The notes beneath the pieces were generated by a model. That model worked only from the letters and a program-made list of their open reading frames with translations, made no database searches and had not been told where the DNA came from. This document shows, in pieces, positions 1 through 4,548 of a stretch of DNA of 8,778 nucleotides. The stretch lies in contig JADFWU010000082.1 of assembly GCA_015234045.1 (NCBI GenBank), positions 1 to 8,778 on the forward strand, written 5' to 3'. A program made the position numbers and the translations under genes. Within the stretch, counting starts at the first letter, position 1. Each line of letters begins with the position of its first letter. The DNA is from Magnetococcales bacterium (lineage in GTDB: Bacteria > Pseudomonadota > Magnetococcia > Magnetococcales > JADFWU01).

Positions 1-13
1 CGTAGCAGCCGTC

Positions 14-58
14 CCAGCCCAAAGGGCTGGCATGCCGAAGGCATAGCCGCGAAGCGGC
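14..58. repeat. Three tandem triloop hairpins
   Basis: Three perfect short palindromes follow one another with a single base between them. The first is CCAGCCC/GGGCTGG (14-20 and 24-30) around AAA. The second is ATGCC/GGCAT (32-36 and 40-44) around GAA. The third is GCCGC/GCGGC (46-50 and 54-58) around GAA. The third contains the heptamer GCGAAGC (49-55), known as an exceptionally stable single-stranded DNA mini-hairpin. The pattern suggests a REP-like or other folded single-strand recognition element. Its function is not known from the sequence, and the window edge may cut it. Confidence 0.6.
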
Positions 59-83
59 GCAAAACACAGACAGGCCATCAACT

Positions 84-124
84 GCGTAACTCATAAATTC
101 ATTCATTTTTATAATGAGTTACGC
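84..124. repeat. 11-bp perfect inverted repeat
   Basis: GCGTAACTCAT (84-94) is the exact reverse complement of ATGAGTTACGC (114-124), separated by a 19-base AT-rich spacer. It starts 26 bases after the tandem hairpins, so the two may belong to one element. Neither strand has a T-run directly after the stem, so it does not look like an ordinary intrinsic terminator. A protein-binding site, a transposon end or a stem in an RNA are all possible. Confidence 0.5.
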
Positions 125-192
125 CATTACCACTTAAAAAAGGCATCAAAGCGTACACCCGTTATTCAACTACGTAGCCCCTTCTCATAACC

Positions 193-225
193 AAAAAAAT
201 TGCCCTTCCCAACCGGAAAGGGCAA
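193..225 (-). terminator. Rho-independent terminator, minus strand, no adjacent gene
   Basis: Read on the minus strand, TTGCCCTTTCC (215-225) pairs with GGAAGGGCAA (200-209), with one bulged base and a five-base loop, and is followed at once by seven T (193-199). This is a textbook intrinsic terminator. The nearest upstream minus-strand gene ends at 699, almost 500 bases away and beyond another hairpin. The terminator therefore serves either a long 3' untranslated region or an unannotated RNA between about 226 and 650. Confidence 0.75.
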
Positions 226-325
226 GTGTCTGGAGAGAGATATCTGGTGAGCAGGAAGGGAGAGCCCGTTCACCGATACGTCAGGCCGTTATGAGCGTGT
301 GCGCCATGGTGGAGAGCGCTCACAA

Positions 326-367
326 TGGCACCAGGGGTTGGTTCCCAAGGGTGCGCCAGACTTTTTT
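326..367 (+). terminator. Possible weak plus-strand terminator
   Basis: TGGCACC (326-332) pairs with GGTGCGCCA (350-358) with a two-base bulge, and an inner GGG/CCC pairing is possible. Four bases later come six T (362-367). The stem is irregular and no plus-strand gene precedes it, so this may be only a stem of a minus-strand RNA seen from the other side. Confidence 0.22.
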
Positions 368-382
368 ACAAGTTGTCCATGT

Positions 383-448
383 CCTGGTGATGTTTTTGCT
401 CTGATGATCTGCTTCGCATATCAAAAGCGGCGAAAAAACATCACCAGG
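383..448. repeat. 15-bp perfect inverted repeat
   Basis: CCTGGTGATGTTTTT (383-397) is exactly complementary to AAAAACATCACCAGG (434-448). The 36-base spacer holds a second small hairpin (CTGCTT at 409-414 with AAGCGG at 425-430, one G-T pair). The nested structure could form in RNA from either strand or as a DNA cruciform. It is too long and exact to expect by chance in a few hundred bases. No T-run follows the outer stem. Confidence 0.55.
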
Positions 449-470
449 GCTTCCACTCAGGTTGTGATTC

Positions 471-576
471 ATTGTCTGATTTCGGACCGAAATCACTATA
501 TGATTTTGAACATTCAGCCGTTCCGGTCCTGGTTATGAGCTATTGTCTAATTCCGATTCCAAATCACTGTAGAATC
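471..576. repeat. Palindromic site and diverged direct repeat
   Basis: TGATTTCGG (477-485) and CCGAAATCA (487-495) form a perfect 9-bp-arm palindrome around a single A. A related block recurs 71 bases later: ATTGTCT begins both (471-477 and 542-548) and AAATCACT recurs at the same offset (490-497 and 561-568), with about 25 of 35 positions matching by eye. The second block is not a perfect palindrome. The arrangement fits a pair of regulator-binding sites, but no promoter or target gene can be assigned with confidence. Confidence 0.4.
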
Positions 577-653
577 CGAGGCCCTCAAACAATTTGACAG
601 GATATATCAGAGCTCGGTTCCAATAATTCAGACACGGTTCGCACTATACAGAT

Positions 654-684
654 GGACCATGGCTCTTTGTGTGAGCCATGGTCC
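654..684 (-). terminator. 12-bp hairpin downstream of the transporter gene
   Basis: GGACCATGGCTC (654-665) and GAGCCATGGTCC (673-684) make a perfect 12-bp stem with a seven-base loop. It begins 14 bases after the stop codon of the minus-strand Na+/phosphate transporter gene, where a terminator or 3'-end stabiliser is expected. No T-run follows it on the minus strand (the next bases are ATCTGTATAG), so it is not a classical intrinsic terminator. A processing or 3'-protection stem is equally possible. Confidence 0.45.
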
Positions 685-698
685 TTTCGTTGGTGCGT

Positions 699-2576
699 TT
701 ATGCGCCTGTTTTGAGTGGAACCAAAGAGGCTATCGGATACTGTACGCCCTTCAGTTCAGGCAGGTTCCAGATATTGGTGTGGTCTACCTGAGCTTCAAC
801 TTTGGCGATCCGTTTGGCGTAGTAGAAAATCCGACGCAGATTTTCACGGATATCCGTGTTCAGCGTGAACGAAGCCAGTTGCGTTTCATTGGAAGCTTCA
901 CGCATGTTCAGCAGTTGTCGCGTATGAATACGGGTATCCATGCTGGCGATTTTGCCTTTAAGATTGAATACCCGCTGGGCAGCCAAACGATCGTCCGCAA
1001 TGAACGCAGAAACTGCGGATTGAAAAGCGAAAACAACGGCTTGATGATATATCTCTAACTCTCTGATCTCCTCTTGATCCAGCTCAACTCCCTCTTTGTT
1101 GCGTACATTGGCCAGATGGTGAAAATTATTCTCAATCACATCACCGATATGTTCCAGTTCAATGATGACACTGGTGGCAGAAATAACATCACTGGCGGCC
1201 TTGGCCGGTAGATCGTGACTACCAATTTTGGATAGATAACGGGTAATGTGATGATAGAGCGCGTCAATCTGATCGTCCTGATGGCTCAACGCTTTCATCT
1301 TTTCCATATCACCAGCAACCACGGCATCCAGCACTTCATGGAGCATTTTTTCCAACATATGCGCCACATCGTGTATTTCCCGCCTTACCATGCTCAGGGC
1401 AAAGGTTGGCGTAGTGAGTAGGGTGTCATCCAGATATTTTGGTCTAAAGCCAACAGAACCGGGTAGGGCCTCGGCAACATCACGCTTGTCAGGAACAACC
1501 CATACACAGAACCGAACAAACAGATCAGTGAATGGAAGAAAAACCAACGCAAGACCGATGTTAAACAGGGTATGTGCATTGGCAACCTGTCTGGGCACTT
1601 CAGCAGCTAAAATAGCCTGTGTACCGGTGACATCTGCCTCAGCAATCGGTGAGATGTCACGAACAAACGCTGCAAAAGGCTCAATAAAACCCACCAAAAG
1701 CAGAACGCCTGCTATCTTGAATGTCACATGAGCTACAGCAACACGCACGGCTTCGCGGGGTTTGCCGATGGTTGCCAGACCAGCGGTCACACAGGTGCCA
1801 ATATTGGCTCCGAGAGCCAGAGCAATACCACCTTCCAATGTGATTAAACCCTGCATGGCCAGCACGACCACAACACCCATTGTGGCGGATGAGGATTGAA
1901 TCAAACCCGTGAAAGCCGCTGCAACCAAAATACCAATAGCCGGATTGGATACATTCTGCATCACCTCAAGAAACGGCGCATAATCACGCAGCGGTGACAT
2001 TGCTTGGCTCATCTCTCCCATACCAAAGAAAATCATACCCAAGCCCATGACCAGATTACCGTATTGACGCATGTTCTCGGACTTGCCGACAAACATCATC
2101 AAAAAACCGGTGGTGATGAACAGTGCGGCATATTTGGTCACTTTGAAGGCGACAATCTGAGTGGTCACCGTTGTACCGATGTCTGCGCCAAGAATTACGC
2201 CCATGGCTTGGGTCAATGACATCAAACCTGCACTGACAAAACCGACCAACATCACTGTCGTGACTGAAGAAGATTGAATGATGGATGTGACGAAGGTACC
2301 GGTAAGCAGTCCCATGATCCGATTGCTGGTCAGCTTGGCCAAGATGGTTTTCATCCGATCACCGGCGACCATCTTGAGTGCATTACTCATCATCTCCATG
2401 CCATAGAGAAAAATGGTTAATCCGCCTAACAGATGGATGGTCAGGAAAAAGAAATTTATCTCCTGACCAGATTGACCTGCTTCGGAAGATTGGGCTAACA
2501 ACAGTACGGCAGCACCAATGAATAGCATCCATAATGGTTTGATCCCTTTCATTAAAGGGACGCTAATGGCAGTCAT
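699..2576 (-). CDS. Na+/phosphate cotransporter family protein with PhoU-like domain
   Basis: This 625-residue membrane protein belongs to the NptA/PNaS (SLC34-related) family. The family couples Na+ to phosphate movement, and bacterial members often export phosphate or buffer its level. A basic start and hydrophobic stretch (about 13-29) ending in Ser-Glu-Ala (31-33) looks like a cleavable signal peptide. The membrane domain spans about 42-360 and carries the two inverted family repeats, with intact QSSS motifs at 101-104 and 227-230 and GADIGT/GANIGT motifs at 130-135 and 256-261. From about 380 to 600 lies a PhoU-like helical domain, with the expected acidic HQDDQID and ELEHIGDVIEN signatures. 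The ATG is set by a strong GGAGG (2584-2588) seven bases upstream. It is the last gene of the run, behind a 157-base gap with a possible own promoter, and is followed by a 12-bp hairpin. The fused PhoU domain suggests phosphate-linked control. Family assignment is secure; substrate and direction are inferred. Confidence 0.93.
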   Translation of the reverse strand: MTAISVPLMKGIKPLWMLFIGAAVLLLAQSSEAGQSGQEINFFFLTIHLLGGLTIFLYGMEMMSNALKMVAGDRMKTILAKLTSNRIMGLLTGTFVTSIIQSSSVTTVMLVGFVSAGLMSLTQAMGVILGADIGTTVTTQIVAFKVTKYAALFITTGFLMMFVGKSENMRQYGNLVMGLGMIFFGMGEMSQAMSPLRDYAPFLEVMQNVSNPAIGILVAAAFTGLIQSSSATMGVVVVLAMQGLITLEGGIALALGANIGTCVTAGLATIGKPREAVRVAVAHVTFKIAGVLLLVGFIEPFAAFVRDISPIAEADVTGTQAILAAEVPRQVANAHTLFNIGLALVFLPFTDLFVRFCVWVVPDKRDVAEALPGSVGFRPKYLDDTLLTTPTFALSMVRREIHDVAHMLEKMLHEVLDAVVAGDMEKMKALSHQDDQIDALYHHITRYLSKIGSHDLPAKAASDVISATSVIIELEHIGDVIENNFHHLANVRNKEGVELDQEEIRELEIYHQAVVFAFQSAVSAFIADDRLAAQRVFNLKGKIASMDTRIHTRQLLNMREASNETQLASFTLNTDIRENLRRIFYYAKRIAKVEAQVDHTNIWNLPELKGVQYPIASLVPLKTGA

Positions 2577-2649
2577 GATCGATCCTCCCTCACAATGGTA
2601 AGTACAGAATATGATCTTTGTATGAAGAAATGATTATATTTCCATGACA

Positions 2650-2679
2650 ATTAGACAGCCATTTTATGTGTTTGTTCAA
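2650..2679 (-). promoter_or_regulatory. Candidate sigma-70 promoter for the downstream transporter gene
   Basis: On the minus strand TTGAAC (2674-2679) and TCTAAT (2650-2655) are 18 bases apart, matching 4/6 and 5/6 of the -35 and -10 consensus. An exact TATAAT (2633-2638) lies just downstream but lacks a good -35 partner. The start would leave a leader of roughly 65 bases before the ATG at 2576. The gap is AT-rich compared with its flanks. A half-matching Pho-box-like sequence here is too weak to call. Confidence 0.4.
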
Positions 2680-2733
2680 TTGTTACTACGTTTCCAGTGT
2701 TGTTGTTTTTATAATGTGTTGAAAAATTAATGG

Positions 2734-4461
2734 TTAATCAGTTGGATTGGTGTCCAGAACCAGATCAACGATTCTTCGGGAATGGTGATGGATACGTTTG
2801 AGATTTTCGCGGATGTCCATCAAAAGGGTGAGGTGGAAGGAGTCAAAGGCTTCTTCATTGTCGTGCAGGGTATTCCACTGTTCCATTCGGCAATTAGATT
2901 CTATTTGGCGCAACTGATCATCAAGCATGAGCACATGTTCAGCTTTAGAACGGCTGTGAGAGACATAGGCAGAGACCGCAGAACGGAAGGCTTCCAAAAC
3001 ATGTGCATGCAGTTCCATTACAGGTTGTGTTTCTGCTTCGGTGAAGCGCACTTTGCGACCGGAACATACTTCAGCCAAATGGGAAAGGTTTGTTTCAATA
3101 ATATCACCAATGGATTCCAATGCACCGGAGACAGCAATGGTGGCGAGCACTTTTTTTGCTGTTTGCGTAGGCAATTGACGGGTTCTGATCCGACCTAAAT
3201 ATTGGGTGATGGCTTGATGCATAGCATCCACCAGATCATCCTGCGCACGAATGGAATTCATCAGAGTGCTATCTCCTTCAATGACCGCTTTTGGTGCTTT
3301 GGTGATCATTTCATCAAGCACTTTGGTCATTGCTCGGATCTCGCGGTGTACCATACTCAAGGCGAGAGAAGGAGAGGAGAGAAATGTATTGTCCAGATAC
3401 TGTGGCGAATAGACTTTTCGATTCGCAGCGCTCTGAGTGTCTATTAATGAAGGATCAAGAGATGGATCTGGATCACTGGGCCAATGGTGCTGGAGTAACC
3501 GCAATAATAGACCGATAAAAGGGAGTAAAATGATTGCGCTTGTCAGATGGATCAGGAAGTAAAAGTCAGCGATATGGTGAGGAAAATCGGAAACACTGCC
3601 TACTGCACCATGATGCCAGACATTCGTGTTTATCTCATCAATAGAGAACCAATGCGCAATTTCAGGGATCCACCAAACTGCCAAAAGAACAGGGAACAGA
3701 TTATAAAATGCGTGAATCAGTCCCAGTTGGCGTTCGTTGGTATTTCGGTGATAACTGAAAGCCATCCCATTGAGCGCACTGCCAAGATTGGTTCCAAGGG
3801 CCAGATAGAAACCGGCATGCAGTGGGATCAGATCACCCATAGCCAGCACCAGAATCAAGCCCATGGCCGCCGCAGAAGATTGAATGAGAGCGCTGAGAAT
3901 CAGGCCAACCAGAAGACCAAGCCAAGGTGATTCCAAATAACCGGTAATTTCGGTGATGCGGTTTAGGTCCGGCCAAGTGGCGACCACATTAGCCATCTGA
4001 TCCATACTGAAAAAAATTAATCCAAGTCCAATAAAAAAATGGCCAATCTGTCGGAAACGAGGTCTATGACGAAAAAATAAGATGGGAATAAAACCAAGCA
4101 AAAAAAGAACAACAGCCCATTCCATTAATTCCAGAGCGATAATCTGAACCGTAATGGCGATGCCAAGATTAACGCCAAGTAGAACGCCAATCGCTTCATT
4201 GACTGACAGCAGTCCCAAGGATGAAAAACGCATCACCATACGTGCAGTCAGTGCGGCTGACTGAATGGAGGCCGCAATGGAAAGCCCTGCAAGTGGTTGC
4301 AAGACTCGATGTTGAGTCAAACTATCCAGCAGATTTTCAACTTTTTTGCCGATGATGATTTTCAGTGATTGGTTAATCACCTCCATGCCATAAAGGAATA
4401 CCGCCAGATTGCCAAGCACTGAGATAATCAGGGGAAGGCTGGAAACAGGATTGTTTGACAT
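2734..4461 (-). CDS. Divergent Na+/phosphate cotransporter-like protein with PhoU-like domain
   Basis: This paralogue of the neighbouring transporter has the same plan: an NptA/PNaS membrane domain, then a PhoU-like domain from roughly 350 to the C-terminus with AQDDLVD and ALESIGDIIET acidic signatures. The ATG at 4461 gives 575 residues and puts the first family helix (LPLIISVLGNLAVFLYGMEV) near the N-terminus, but it has no clear ribosome-binding site. A TTG at 4515 would add 18 hydrophobic residues resembling a signal segment, but lies inside the terminator of the upstream gene, so the start is uncertain. The sodium/phosphate motifs are degenerate: QSAA at 67-70 and QSSA at 194-197 replace QSSS, and GVNLGIA replaces the first GADIGTT. 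The second half keeps GTNLGS. It may have altered ion coupling or substrate, or a regulatory role, perhaps with its intact partner 157 bases downstream. Family membership is clear; transport activity is not. Confidence 0.87.
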   Translation of the reverse strand: MSNNPVSSLPLIISVLGNLAVFLYGMEVINQSLKIIIGKKVENLLDSLTQHRVLQPLAGLSIAASIQSAALTARMVMRFSSLGLLSVNEAIGVLLGVNLGIAITVQIIALELMEWAVVLFLLGFIPILFFRHRPRFRQIGHFFIGLGLIFFSMDQMANVVATWPDLNRITEITGYLESPWLGLLVGLILSALIQSSAAAMGLILVLAMGDLIPLHAGFYLALGTNLGSALNGMAFSYHRNTNERQLGLIHAFYNLFPVLLAVWWIPEIAHWFSIDEINTNVWHHGAVGSVSDFPHHIADFYFLIHLTSAIILLPFIGLLLRLLQHHWPSDPDPSLDPSLIDTQSAANRKVYSPQYLDNTFLSSPSLALSMVHREIRAMTKVLDEMITKAPKAVIEGDSTLMNSIRAQDDLVDAMHQAITQYLGRIRTRQLPTQTAKKVLATIAVSGALESIGDIIETNLSHLAEVCSGRKVRFTEAETQPVMELHAHVLEAFRSAVSAYVSHSRSKAEHVLMLDDQLRQIESNCRMEQWNTLHDNEEAFDSFHLTLLMDIRENLKRIHHHSRRIVDLVLDTNPTD

Positions 4462-4480
4462 GGAATTATTGAAGAAGCCA

Positions 4481-4525
4481 GAAAAGAATAAAGCCCCGAC
4501 AATGACAAAAGCCAAAGTCGGGGCT
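4481..4525 (-). terminator. Rho-independent terminator after the iron-sulfur flavoprotein gene
   Basis: On the minus strand AGCCCCGAC (4517-4525) and GTCGGGGCT (4492-4500) form a perfect 9-bp GC-rich stem with a 16-base loop, followed by TTATTCTTTTCT. It starts 23 bases beyond the stop codon of the 986-residue protein gene. The same bases overlap the longest possible reading frame of the next gene (TTG at 4515) and lie just upstream of its ATG (4461). The hairpin could therefore act as an attenuator between the redox operon and the transporter genes. Confidence 0.75.
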
Positions 4526-4548
4526 AAAGATTTACCAAGGCGTTAAAC

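Larger units (their letters stand above)
226..653. other. Gene-free, structure-rich intergenic stretch
   Basis: No convincing protein gene is visible here on either strand. The only longer open frame (plus, 299-538, GTG start) has a low-complexity, basic, Cys-rich composition, no family match that I recognise, and runs through several strong palindromes. The stretch instead contains an imperfect hairpin at 326-358, a 15-bp inverted repeat at 383-448, a palindrome at 477-495, a diverged copy of that site at 542-576, and a perfect TTGACA hexamer at 594-599 without a good -10 box at normal spacing. The clear minus-strand terminator at 193-225 makes a minus-strand RNA the best candidate content. 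I do not recognise tmRNA, RNase P RNA, SRP RNA or 6S RNA in it. Confidence 0.5.

Noticed and set aside
1-93. An open plus-strand frame entering from the left edge and ending in TAA at 91-93, as if it were the tail of a gene.
   Set aside because: Half of it is made of the tandem palindromes, and the basic peptide is what those palindromes would encode by chance. Only sequence to the left could revive it.
184-539. CTCATAACCA (184-193) and TGGTTATGAG (530-539) as 10-bp terminal inverted repeats of a small transposable element.
   Set aside because: A single 10-base match at this distance is not rare by chance, the flanks show no target duplication, and nothing inside looks like a transposase.
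2638-2662. Pho-box-like CTGTC...TTGTCAT repeats in the gap before the intact transporter gene.
   Set aside because: The half-sites are only eight bases apart and imperfect, whereas the Pho box has repeats spaced eleven bases apart.
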